From Ulva prolifera (taxonomy: Eukaryota > Chlorophyta > Ulvophyceae > Ulvales > Ulvaceae), in the NCBI GenBank assembly GCA_023078555.1, contig CM041204.1, positions 406,923-470,922 of the forward strand: a stretch of 64,000 nucleotides of DNA. The letters are read 5' to 3'. This document shows, in pieces, positions 36,995 to 48,800 of this stretch. Position 1 is the stretch's first letter, and every line of letters starts with the position of its first letter. Under the pieces are notes generated by a model. That model was not told the DNA's origin, ran no database searches, and saw nothing but the letters and a program-made list of their open reading frames with translations. Made by a program: the position numbers and the translations under genes.

Positions 36995-39482
36995 CTGCAC
37001 GTTGCAGCGACGATGATTGGACGGATTGATGGACCGTGGCACTGGATGTAGACCAGGAACACATGCCTACGAAACCATGAGTCTCAAGCCGAGGTGAGTT
37101 CCGTGCTTGCAGGAGCTGTCCATGTTGCGAAGCTGTCGACACTCCTGGTGGTGTTGACTGCCTGAAACTCACCTTTCCGGATTCAGCCGATCTGCAGCGA
37201 GCACGATTTATATCTCCTTACGTTCTTTCTTGTCCGCTTGTCTAGTCTGGCAGGTACGGAGTGAACAGAGCGTCTCGCACGCGCGGTAGACATTGGCAGG
37301 CAGCACAGCTGTGCGCGCCTAGGTAGACCTGGCAGGCGATGGGGATGCCTATGATGTCGTCGACAGCAAGAAGTTTCAACACAATCCCTATGTAGGGAAC
37401 TTCGAAATGCCCTGGGGTACGTTGCTGACTCTAACGAAATCAGTCTCGGTTCACGTTCCCGGAAGCTGCACCAACGTTGGCCGCATCAGCCTGCTATATT
37501 TATGCATGGCAGTGGCTTTGCAAATGTGCACAGCTCACCGTGGAGTGGTCGCTTGACTGCGTTTGAGCATTGACCATGAGCCCTGTGGCGCGATAGCGGG
37601 ACCATAAAAAAGAGTGCGGCTTTGCCCAGCAACTTCAAATAAGGACACACTGGCACCCAGTAGGTTTTGATTAGTCTGTAGACGCTCCCATCGCTTCACA
37701 TAGCGTTGTGAGCTTCTCGCGTTCCCGGTGGACGGGAATGACCCTCCATCTGCCCTTGGGGCCTCAGTAGACTCTGAGATATCAGAGCTGCAGGTGTCGG
37801 TGTGAGAACGACATGCCTGGTAGATTCATTTGTCATCGAAGAGGTACCTAGCTATCTACGAGCAGCCACTACAATCGCAACAGCACTGATGTGGGCAGGT
37901 AGTTATGGTGCTCGTGCTGCAGCATCCGAAACACCACACTCCCGCCATATCACTACAGCTATATGTCACGTTGTAGACTCAAATTTGCGAACAAGCATTC
38001 GCACATTGCAGTCGACATTCTGACATGGCTGCCTCGAGCTCGTATGCTGTAGCACAGTGTCACACGGTACGGTGCTGGCGACAGCATATCGGCCAGTGTC
38101 CTTTGCAGACGCTTTCACAGTCAAACAGCCTGCAATACCTCATGATCGTAAAGACTTGTTCGAGACGCGCACGGGGATCTGACAGAGAGCAATCACATCC
38201 TCAGCAGCTGATGGCGATGCAAATCATATGGCGGCAGCATCGAGATCGCCAGTTGAAGGCGGCTGCCGTGGGTGCAGAAGGCTTCCAGGCTCGCGGCTGC
38301 TTATGATTAAGCTCGCTGGCTACGCATTGTCTCAGCCACCCACCGTGCACCATGGAATTGCGACGCATCAGTGAGGGCCTGCTAGTGGCCTGTTCGACGT
38401 ATGAATTCTTAAAAGTGTTAACTTGAAGTGTTGACTCAACACCCCCGCCCTCCAGGAGGCATGCAGGTGGCAGTAAGCGTACGCATGCGGTGTGTGGCGG
38501 TGCGATGTTGAGTGGGGGAGCCAGGGCCTCCGGCTGGTGAGTATGAGCCCGGCTACTAGCACAGCCCTGGACAGCCTCATGGCGTTGTGCCCTGCTTGCA
38601 TAGTCAAGTAAACCTGAATTTACTGAGTGATGTGGGCACGATTCAAGCCTTTGCTGGCGTCGGGCATGCAGGGGCGGAGGCACAGCCCGGTCTCAAGAGG
38701 TGTCGCAAGGGGCGTTCCGGCAGTGGCGCCGGGCTGTGGCAGGGCACACAGGAGCGTGGCACAGGTGCTTCCAATGGTGATGGAAGTACGCATGCATCTG
38801 TGCACAGGAAGGGGCTTTGACTGAACATACGTGCAGACAGAGCGGTTCGCGCTCACTGTAGAGCGTGAAAATCACACAGGTGGGAGAAGATTCGGAGGTG
38901 GGAAGGGCACACCCCCTTCTGGGAGACATGTACAGCTGCATGGCCCAGATCCTCCACCGCCCCCAGGGGCCCGGGCGTCACTGTCCAGCACACTGTCCAG
39001 CACACTGCCGCACATGTACCAAACCGGCTGGGCTACGCCAAGGCACCCACGCAACAGGCCCACATACCTACACCCCCACCGGGTTCACCCCAACCATGGC
39101 AGCAGCCTCGCATGGTACCGACCATGCATGAGCTCCATGCATGCACGTGCAACTACATGCATGCATTCGCTGACTCTGACAAGCCAGGCCGGTTCGTTAG
39201 CGCTTCTGATCCATTCCATCCAATTGCTCTGGCTAGATGATTACTGCTCTACCGCATCCGGCTTGCGTGTCTACGGGTGTGAACCTTCTATGGGTGCAGC
39301 TACCCTCTTGACGTCTCATATGTGGCACCCGCGGGGATACCCCCCCCCCGCCAGTGCGCCACACCCAGAATGCCACAGGGACAGCCGCTGTGCGCCATGC
39401 CATGCATGCTGGTCCCGCTTCGCCAACCACAGTGGAAGGGCGCGGACGTAGACCCGAAGCGCCCCCATGACACTATCTGGGA
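36995..39482. other. upstream region of the LRR pseudogene and spacer
   Basis: Bases 36995-37510 match the region upstream of the intact copy (42890-43400), including a shared putative leader donor GTGAGTTTCAGG near 37170 and a TATA-like run (minus strand TATAAAT, 37206-37212). The rest has no supportable gene. It contains a dispersed repeat at 38640-38900, related to 45060-45310, and the motif aagtaaacctgaatttactg at 38606. Confidence 0.5.
38640..38900 (+). repeat. dispersed repeat, copy 1
   Basis: Matches 45060-45310 in order: tctcaagaggtgtcgca / taccaagaggtggcaca, gtggcagggcacac / catggcagacacac, gcatctgtgcacaggaaggg / gcctgtgcacagaaaggg, then gctcactgtagagcgtgaa / cactcactatgggctgtgaa. 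No coding potential is seen. Confidence 0.6.
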
Positions 39483-42400
39483 TCATGCATCCATCTCCCA
39501 GAGCAGCTCTTCGCCCACCACGGGATGGCACCCGGCGCTATAGGCAGTCGTGCATACCATGTTTTGATCGACAGCCTGCAACCCTTTACGCCGCACATGC
39601 ACCGCAGCACGCGCCTCCCGGAACGCTATGGCGTTCCACACGACAGCAGAGACAAGGTTCATGTGTAGGCATACCGAGACGCGCCGCGTGCTGCGCGCTG
39701 CGCTGTGCTGCGGCACGCGCGTGGGGCCCAGCACGGCGGCCGCCAGCGCGAGCGCTCCAGCGTCACCGATGCCGTTCTGGCCAAGGCTGTAGACGCATCG
39801 GGGGGCCGGGGGCGGCCGGGGCCGGGCGCTGCTCCGTCGCAGCGTGCGCGCCAGCGCCCGCGCCCCCGCATCGCCGACACAGTTGAAGTCTAGCATCACG
39901 TGGGTCAGCCGCGGCATGCTGACGGTGCGCCGCGCGAGCGCATGCATGCCCCGGTGGCCGATTGCGTTTGACCTCAGGAGCAGCTCTTCAAGCGCGGGGA
40001 GCTGTGCGAGGACGCGTGCGAGCGCGGTGGCCCCAGCGCATTCCAGAAAGTTCCGTTCTAGGTTGAGGTGAGTTAACGCGGCCAGCCGCACCCCACGCGC
40101 CGAGTTGCCCCGCAGCAGGGCGTCCACCCCCTCTGATCCGTATAGCCTGTTTGCGCCTAGATTGAGCTCCTGGAGGGATGACATTTCCGGCAGCCGCAAC
40201 GCGACGGCCGCGGCGCCGATGAGCCCGATTTTGTTCCATCCGAGGTCGAGCTGCACGAGCCCTGCGGCTGCTGTCGGTGGTAACGCCGCCATCACGGCCG
40301 AGGCCCCCTCTTCTCCGAGGCAGTTCTGCGCCAGCCGGAGCGCCGTCAGTTCGCCGAGCGCCGGGAGACCCGCCGCGAGCGCCGCACCGCCGCCTCCCCT
40401 GAGGCCCAGCATTGAGAGGTCGAGCGTGCGCAGCGTGCGCAGCACGCGCAGCTGCGGCAGAAGCTGCCGCGCTGCGCCCGGCGCGAGATTCATCTCGCTG
40501 ATGGTGAGGTGTGTCAGCCGGGTGAGAGCTGGAAGACCCCGCCCCAGCGCCGCCGCATCGCGTCCAGTCAGGAGGAGGTCGCCGCCGCCGAGGCGCAGGA
40601 ACTTGAGCCCCGGGACCCCACAGAGCACCTCCGGCGGAACCTCCATGAAGGCGTCTTCCGCGTTGAATTGCATGCCTTGGTGTCCAACCGCAGCGGTCAC
40701 GCACGCTTCGACCTCTGTCCCCCGATCGTCCGGCCCGTCCATCAGAGCATCCCACAGCGCCTCATGCATGTACTCGGCGCCGTCTGTCCGCACGATCATG
40801 CTGCAGTAGCGGTCCTCCACGGTGCACCTCGCGAGGTCCAGCTGCGGCGCCGCAGCGCACAGCGTGCGCAGCACGTCAGCCGGCGGACGGCGCCCCTCGA
40901 TTGTGAACATTCCCGGTACGGACGCATACTCCGCTCGCCGGCCTTCCAGGCTGTGCAGCTGAGCAGCAAAGTTGTGCACGTATGCACGGTCGCGGACCTG
41001 GTGGGTGTCTAGCGCCTTGTGGGTGATCTTCAATCGCACGGCTTGCAGCGCCGTCAGCACAGCCAGCCGCTCGACGACTGCCGCGCCGCCCCAGCCACCG
41101 TCGCGCATTCGGTGGACGTAATGAAGAGCCAGGCTCAGCTCCTGGAGCTGCCGCATGCGTGAGAGGCTGGGCAGCACGACCGGAAGGCGGCCCGGCCGGA
41201 GTTCCTCCAGGCCGATGGCGCGGAGGTGCGGCATATGCGAGACCGCGTCCATGCATGCCAGCCCATGCGTGTCGTCGCTCGCAATCCACGTGCCTGCGAG
41301 GTGGAGCGAGGTGACGGCGGAGGCGCCCCGCAGTCGGGCCGCAACATAATGCAGCGTTCGGGCCTTGAGGTTGGCGTCGCGGAACGCATACTTTGTCACG
41401 TATGCTTTGTCATGCTCTGCGAGCAGCGGCGGGTGGAGGGTGACAGAATCGATGCGGCGCATGGCTGCCAGGGCCGCCACAGCGCGCAGCGCACAGCGCA
41501 GCGGCGCTTCCGTCTGTGGCTCCAGCGACACAGAGCGTGAGGCGTCGACGGAGGGCTGCGTGGCGGCGATGGCGGCGGGGTGCATGCGGCGCGGGAGCGT
41601 GGCGAGCTGAGTGGCTAGAGGGGCAGCCCAGACGCGCAGCACACGCAGCAGGAGGTGCTCTGGGAGGGCCTCGAGAGACTGCACATGCATGGAGGGGTTG
41701 GGGGCAGATAGCCATTGCAGTCCATGCATGCGCCCGCATGAACGGGTGCTGGGACGCTCTACTCCCCAGCACACGGTTCCCACTTGTACCAGTTGCAATC
41801 AGATGCAAATTCTGTAGGTAGTGATGACACTAGGCGACTTCATTGATCACGGGGACGGCACTGGACGCAGTGCATTCACGGGGTGAGTGCCAGAAGCATC
41901 TAAGCCTACTATAGTGGTGACGATGATCAACTGCGAAGCTTCAGGGCACACCTTCCACACAGCGTCCCGCCTAGCAGCGGCTGCAAAGCGGCCCACATCC
42001 ACGGTGTCATCCGGAGGTGCAGGCGGCTGGCTGTGTGCCTGCTCGCTCGTGGCCTTGGCCTGCGCGGTGTGGCGGCGGGAGTGCGGCCGTGCCGGGCCGA
42101 CCCCCCGCAGCACGTCCTGTAGGGTACCCCTCCGCCGCCTGCCGCTCCCGCTGCCATAGGCACCCCCGGCCCCCCAGAGGAAGGCGCGACAGAGGCGCTG
42201 CGGCGGCTGGGGGTGGCTGCAGGCGGCCCTCAGCCGTGCCGCACGCGAACGCTTGCGGCCCTCCTGTGCTCTGCATGCATGCTGTTGTGCTGCTGGCAGT
42301 GTCTTGAGTGCTCCGTGATTGGAGTCTGTTGCAGGCTCGGAGCTGGGGGGGGTAAGGGGGGCGATGTAATCGTCGACAAAGATGCGGCAGAGCCGCTCCA

Positions 42401-42878
42401 AAGACGTGGCGTCTTCCAGCATGTCTGCCACCTGGACACAGAACCCTGTTCCCCAGTGTGACAGCGGGGATGGTTGCTGAATTATGAGTGGGTAGCACTG
42501 GCTGCAGCATGGCATTCTGGTGACGTGGGGCAAAGCAAGGACATGTGCAAGCGCCACATTGCACACCTCGATTACAGCAAGGCAGTCCAGAAGGTATGCA
42601 TGGGCTGCAAATACTCGTGGCGCCCGCGTGTAGGTCGCCCAGAGCTTGACCTGTTCGGCAGGGAACTTGGTTGCTACAGGCACGATGTCAGCCTTGCCTT
42701 TAGCGTTTGCCTGAGCATGCGTCAGAACCTGACTCCGCGCAACAGAAGCAGACTGAACCTCACATACATCTTTGCCGTCGCTTATGTGCACGCCTTGTGG
42801 AGAGATGCGGAAGACTGCATTCTCGGGGGCGACGACTTCCGGGCTGTCCCGAAAGTGGGCACTCCTGTTTTCACGCAT
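39483..42878 (-). CDS. Skp1/BTB-like, F-box-like, leucine-rich repeat protein
   Basis: About 1003 residues from three exons: 42543-42878 (coding part), 41952-42431 and 39483-41678, all joining in phase 0 (donors CAT|GTCCTT and AAG|GTGTGC; acceptors TGTGTCCAG and CATGTGCAG). Residues 1 to about 150 follow the Skp1/BTB (POZ) pattern: a strand reading GVHISDGKDVCEV, a short helix, DIVPV, then PAEQVKLWATYTR, LLDCLAVIEVCNVA and MLEDATSLERLCRIFVDDY. A disordered Arg/Pro-rich linker follows. The third exon opens with LEALPEHLLLRVLRV, like an F-box first helix, and ends with RanGAP/NLR-type leucine-rich repeats at residues about 630-905 (repeat cores such as LTALRLAQ, LVQLDLGWNKI, LQELNLGANRL, LTHLNLERN). 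This suggests a ubiquitin-ligase substrate adaptor. The start is the first ATG after the conserved acceptor at 42889; a 5' leader exon ends near 43080 (GTGAGT). The LRR part is certain; the BTB-like and F-box-like calls are inference. Confidence 0.78.
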
Positions 42879-44040
42879 CACCAGCTGCCCTGCACGTATC
42901 AGCGACGATGTCCGAGCGGATTAACAGAGCGTGAGAATGGCTGGCCAGCCACGAAAATTATCTATTTGGAGATAGAATACTATGCGGAGTTCAAGGCGAG
43001 GCGAGTTGGTGCTTGCAAGAGCTGTTGTGCAGCTGTCGACACTCGTGGTGGTGTCGACCACCTGGAACTCACCGCTGCTGATTCACCTGGACTGCAGACA
43101 ACACACTCTAATTTTTGGTTGAATATCGTCTGCTTGTCTCGCCTGTCAGGTACCAAACGATAAGGGCGCTTCGCATGCGCAGTGACATTGACAGGCAGCA
43201 ACGCTGTGAGCGCCTAGCCAGACCTAGCATAGGCGATGGGCATTCCTGTGTATATGTTAACGACAGTGGGCATTGTCTCATAGGGGCCGTCGAATTGCCG
43301 TGAGGCACGTTGCTGACTCGAATCAAACCTGTCTTGATTCACATTCCCGGTAGCTGCACCAACGTTCGCCACGTCTTCCCGCAGTACTTATGCATGGCAG
43401 CTCCTCTGAGCGGCTGCAGATTTTATCCAGATATATGTGCTGTAATTTGGTCTAGCGGTGGTCATGAGGCCCGCGGTAAACACTTGCTGGTGAGCCCACA
43501 AAGGCAGACTGCCCAGTGACGATGCAGCGATGGGGCCTCAGGTATCAAGCGGTGCCAAGTGAACGGTTTGAAATGAAGATGTCGAAGAAGTTGGAGCGGG
43601 GAAGGCACACTCATCTATCGCAGCAGCAGTGGTGTGGGAGTTTCCTGCTGTTCTGCTGCTGCAGACTGCGCTGCCACTGCACACTCTTGCCATACTCTAA
43701 CCAGCTATCTGCAGATGTGAGTGATCAAAAGTGAATAGTCCAAGACGTGGCTGCCTGCTGGGCTACAATCCTCCACGTGACACCGGGTGACCTGCCACAA
43801 TCAGCCAGCCAGAGTTCAACGTATGTTCAACTTTGAAGACGCACATGCGGAATACAAGTCTGCCCAAGAGCTTCCACATCCGCGACAGCTGATGCCCGTA
43901 GTACCTCAAGGCTTTCAGGCTCACGTCTCCTCCAGCACTCATGCAGCACCAGCTGCAGGAACTCCCACAGGCCTGGACGCTGAGGCTTCTGGACGTTAGC
44001 GTGGGGGGGCATGGCTGCTCCGCAGCGGGCGGCGGCGCCC

Positions 44041-44202
44041 TGGCTATACACATGCATGTGATCATGCAATCATGGTGCACCCATGCCACTGTCATCCGCT
44101 GCAGAGGTGCACCCTCCCGGCTGGCTATACACATGCATGTGATCATGCAATCATGGTGCACCCAGGCCACTGTCATCCGCTGCAGAGGTGCACCCTCCCG
44201 GC
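44041..44202. repeat. two tandem copies of an 81-base unit
   Basis: Unit starting tggctatacacatgcatgtg at 44041 repeats at 44122 with about two differences. The length is a multiple of three, so an open minus-strand frame passes through both copies as a 27-residue repeat. Confidence 0.93.
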
Positions 44203-45059
44203 CGGTGAACGTGTGAGATTCTCCCTCCACATATACACTGAGGGGATTCCTGATACACGCACCGGGGTTCATATGTCGTGGGGGAGTGCATGTGTGCTGT
44301 CACAGCATGGGCTGTGTGACAACTTGTCACTGACAACGATGGAGACGGCGAGGCTGGCAGCATGGGCTCGTGTGCTCGTGTGGGGGTCAGTGTCCCGGGA
44401 TCGCCTGCTCTGCGCGGTGCACTGCTTCTGGGCGGTCCCCATCGTGCAGCGCACGGGTTGTGAACCTGAAGGGTAATGTCAGGTCAGAGAGGCAGGAGGC
44501 AGGCAAGTCGGAGCGGCATGACGGAGAGGCAGTTTTGGCGGTGTGGTCTTGTGTGTGGCTGCTGCAGTCTGCCATACCTCAGACATGGGCGTCACTCCTC
44601 ACGCATCGTTCCCTGGTCCGCCCTGTACCTACAGCTCGAAATACGTAGCTTGTACTGCATGTGCAAATCGTGGCCGGTCACATCCCCTCTGCGGCCATGC
44701 ATACGGACGGACGTGCTTTGAAGCAGAGAGGCCGGCAGCAGACGAGCAGGTGGAGTTGTCAATGTCCTCTGCAGAGTTCTGCCAAGCATATCCAGATTCT
44801 CTCAAAGCATACTTAACTCTGGCAGCAGCAGACAAGGTCGGCCTGCAGGCGGCTGCCATGCACGTTTCTGCAGTGATGTGCTCTATGCATGCTTGAGCTG
44901 TATGTGTATGTGGCTGATGTGGAGTCCAAGCGCGGCCAGGCATCTGCAGGAGGAGGCCACTCAGCTTGCTTTCAGCCCAGCAAGAACTCTGGAGTCCAGA
45001 TACGGCTTCTTCGATCACAGCAGAAATCTTAGCTGGCACAGGGCATGGCAGAGAATGAG

Positions 45060-45310
45060 ATCTAGGTCAGCTGGTACCAAGAGGTGGCACAACGACATAT
45101 CGGCCAGTGATGTTGGGCCATGGCAGACACACTGGAGGGTGGCGTAGGTGTCTCCCAGAACCAATGCCAGTATGCATGCGCCTGTGCACAGAAAGGGTGA
45201 GTGACTCAACATGGAATGCATGTGCACTCACTATGGGCTGTGAAGGTGGGCAGGGCGTACCGCGGTCCGCAGCAACTTGTGCACACCGGAGCAGAGCGCA
45301 ACAGTCTGCC
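45060..45310 (+). repeat. dispersed repeat, copy 2
   Basis: Second copy of the repeat at 38640-38900. The two copies are about 6.4 kb apart, close to the offset of the duplicated LRR genes, so they may have been carried along in that duplication or be independent insertions. Confidence 0.6.
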
Positions 45311-45828
45311 GGATCCGGTTATGTTTCATGCATGGCGATGCGTGTCAGCGTGTGCGCGAGCTGTCTGCTCGGATGTAAAGCTCGGATCCGTTGACGTTCA
45401 AAACAGGTCCAAGAGATACCCCGGCGCTGGACTCATATGAACACAAGAATGATTGCTCGAGTTTAGGGCACCTGTATCACGAACGATAGAGATGGCGCTG
45501 CATATGCGCGTGCACTGCATACGCAGCTTGCTGCTCGAGCTTTGGCCAGCGCGATTGACTCTATCACCACGGCTGAAGTCACCAGCAATCGATAAAACTG
45601 TTTGTGAAATTTTCATGATCATTACTTTGTGAGGAAGGCATGGCAGGAGCAAGCAGTGAGATGTCTAGATCTGCCTGACAGTGGATCACCAATGGTGATT
45701 CACCATGGTATGAGCCGCAACGAATGGGCCCCAGCTGGCAGCCAAACACCACCGCAAGAGATTCCCCAGGCGCTGCTTTGACCATTGAAACGCGATAAAC
45801 TTCATATCATCGTGGCTGGCGACGTCGT

Positions 45829-48800
45829 ATGCGCTCTGCAAGCGAAGGACATTCGCAGACGGGTAGCGGCGAAGTTGGGCAGAAGGCGTGGCGCCTGATT
45901 GATGCGTCGCTTGCGCAAGCCGGGGGCACTGTCTGCTGCATCAACATGAACCAACAGGTGTTGAGCTGTGCGTGGGTGAAGAAGATTCGGCGTCTGGGCA
46001 CGGGCACACAAGGCCAGGTGCGTTCTGTGACATGACTCTTGTCGCATCGCCCGTATCGTCTGATGCAACGCTGCCTTTGCTGCCAACCCCAGCGAATCCT
46101 GCATAGACTACACTAGGAAACAGCCACGATTAGCCTGTCAAACGCGTGCTATCGATGCAGCCCCGATTGGCGGTGACGTACTCCAGCTTAGCTAGCTGGC
46201 CTGAAGTGCACTGCGAATGCTGCAAGGCTCGAGCTCCCCTGTAGCGGACTGCATCAGCCTGCGCCCAAACGTATCCCACGTCGACAGGCACATAGGAGGC
46301 TGTGTCAGCTACTGCCAGTGTGGCGTAGTTGCAGCTCCGCCGTCCAGCGTGCCGCGATGGGCGGCATTGATGGCACTGCCACATGCATATGCATCACTCC
46401 CCTTCGAACTCGTGCGTGCATTGCCACTGTTGAATTGAACATGCCCTCGACGCGCCGCTCGTCGCTCGCGTGCACACAAAGCCACAAGCCGGGTGCAATA
46501 CCAAAACAGTGTCATTTTTGTCTGTTTACCTTATGTAGTTCTGCAGCTCCTGATCCGATAAATGCCAGAGGTTGCAAGCCGTGTTGAGATCGAAAGCCCA
46601 GCATGCATAGATGACTGCCATGTTGCGCACGTGTTCATGGACGCTACGAGATAATTCGGACACCCCGCTGGAGCGCAGCTCCGCGGTGCTAAAGCGTCCG
46701 TGCAATGCCGCATGACTACTCCGCCTTTGGCTGCAGCACTCCCATCGGGGGCACCTCCACCCCATCTGATGGCACATATGTCCCAACAGTATCTGGCATA
46801 TGCCAGATAACTTATCTGAGATAAGATATTCAGGCTACATTAGGCCTTCGAGTCTCTCTCGAGATAAACGTGGCACACAGAGATCAGTCATGTATCGCCG
46901 TGAAGACGAATACACCTGAGAAAGTGAACAGTCTCGGAACATGTACAAAACAATCATGTATAATCTCAAATTATTGATTTGTTATAACGCAATCCAGGTC
47001 AGGAAGCTATGATGGGTGCAGGTCATCGAGGCTGACGTCTGCACCGCAGGCCCTGGCCAGGGCCCCCTCGGCCACTTTGCAGTCAAGCAAGCGCACCCCG
47101 GCTGTAGCCGCAGCCTCCTCCGCGAAACCCTCGCCATGGCTCACATCCACAGCTCCCACCACCGTACAACGCACACACCCTGCGGCGGCGCGGCCACACC
47201 CACCCCTCACCCTCACATCGTCTCCGCCCACACAGTCATCGCGCGCGCTGACTCAGCACCTGATGATACAAAGCAAACCTTGGACCCCAGACCAGAAGCT
47301 CAGCTTGGCCAACCAAACGCAGAGACGCTGGGTGCTCCCAGGGGTGCACATGCACACACCCTCGTCACGAGCCGGGTTGTCGCGTACACAATGGAGGTGT
47401 TCTGTGGCGACCTCTGTGGCGTGGGTGGCGGCTTGTCCGCAGAGGCCCGGTGGCGCGTGCTCGCGCAATGCATCGACGCGCTACTCACGGCCCAAGCCGC
47501 GCGCGTCGCGCACGGCGACGTCAAAACCGCAAACATCTTTGTCCGGCAGGACGGGTCAGTCGCGCTCGGGGACTGGGCGTCCGCGCGGCTCGGTGCCGAC
47601 GCTGACTCAGCCACGGACGCGCCCAGCGGGTCCCCCGCGTACATGGCCCCCGAGGCGTGGGCGTGTTACTGTGCGCGGCAGCGGGGCTCGCGGTCCCGGT
47701 ACCGCGTCTTCCCGGCCGACGTGTGGAGCCTCGGGGTCGTGTCGATGCAGCTCGCACTCCCGGCGCAGTGGCGGCGGCTGATCGAGGCGGATGGCGCGGT
47801 GCGCGGGGAGGGACCCAGCCGGCTGCGGCTGCGCGGGAACCTCGCACGCATGCATGAGGCCGTGCGGCGCGAGTGTGAGCCGCTGACTGTGCGGTTTGTG
47901 GACCGTGCACTGGACCGCAACCCGCGCACGCGCGCGACACTGTCGGAGCTTGAGGTCTTGGCGCGGGCCGCGATGGAGGGGAAGCGGGGGCCACCAGCTG
48001 AATCGGTGCGTGCTGAGATGCCTTTGTTGATGCTTTTGTTGCACCTGCATCGATGTCTGGACTGCATGTTTGCGTTCCCCGGCACAGCAGCATGCATATC
48101 CTGTTACGAGGTGTGACACGCATGACATGCATCGGCAACATGGTAACAGCCGGCTTTGGCGCCACCGCCGCAGCAGCAGTGCATGCACGTGGCTCGGTCT
48201 AAACCGCAATGCAGCCACGCGAAGCACACTGCCGCTCTCAAGCGCGCTGTTGTCCAACGGCGACTCCTGCTGCACAGGCTGCAGAACAAGCCGCCATCAC
48301 GGCTACAACGGCAGGTGGAGGAGTCGCATTGAAATCACCGGCGGTGCGCACCACCGCCACTGAGGCATGTCCACCCTCTGAACTGTTTGGCGCCGGCAGC
48401 TGCGTCACATTCAACGGCGCAGCATCTCCCTCCACGGTTCATGCTGTGCATACTGGGCGTACAGCCCCGGCCTCGGCTCCGGCCGGGGTCGCAGCAGCGG
48501 GCGCCTTCTCCACCGGGGACCCACAGAAGCAGGCCGGAGAGCCGCCATCGCCCCTGTCCTTCGCGTTTGCCGCGCCGCAGGCGTGTGCCGGACGTGATGC
48601 AGGCACCCGCTCAGCGGGCCCGGGTCGCCCGAGCCATGATGCGTGTATTCGCTCACAAGGAGGGCATCGGTTGAGCACTACAAAAGGCCAAGGTACGGTT
48701 GGTGTTTCCAGCGCGCTGGGTTGAGGCACTGGGTTGAGTCACGGTGACACCGCCCCGAGGGTGTGCTGCGGCTTTTGTTGCACAGTATCCGGAGAATGCG

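Larger units (their letters stand above)
42890..45828. other. upstream region of LRR gene and spacer with repeats
   Basis: Bases 42890-43400 are conserved with the pseudogene's upstream region. Then an 81-base tandem repeat (44041-44202) and a dispersed repeat (45060-45310). The 170-codon minus-strand frame at 43763-44272 contains the tandem repeat in frame but shows no other sign of coding. Confidence 0.5.

Noticed and set aside
39844-41821. Plus-strand frames over the LRR gene
   Set aside because: Antisense of the leucine-rich repeat exon.
43763-44272. 170-codon frame with two 27-residue repeats
   Set aside because: The repeat is a DNA tandem duplication whose length happens to be a multiple of three; flanks show no coding bias.
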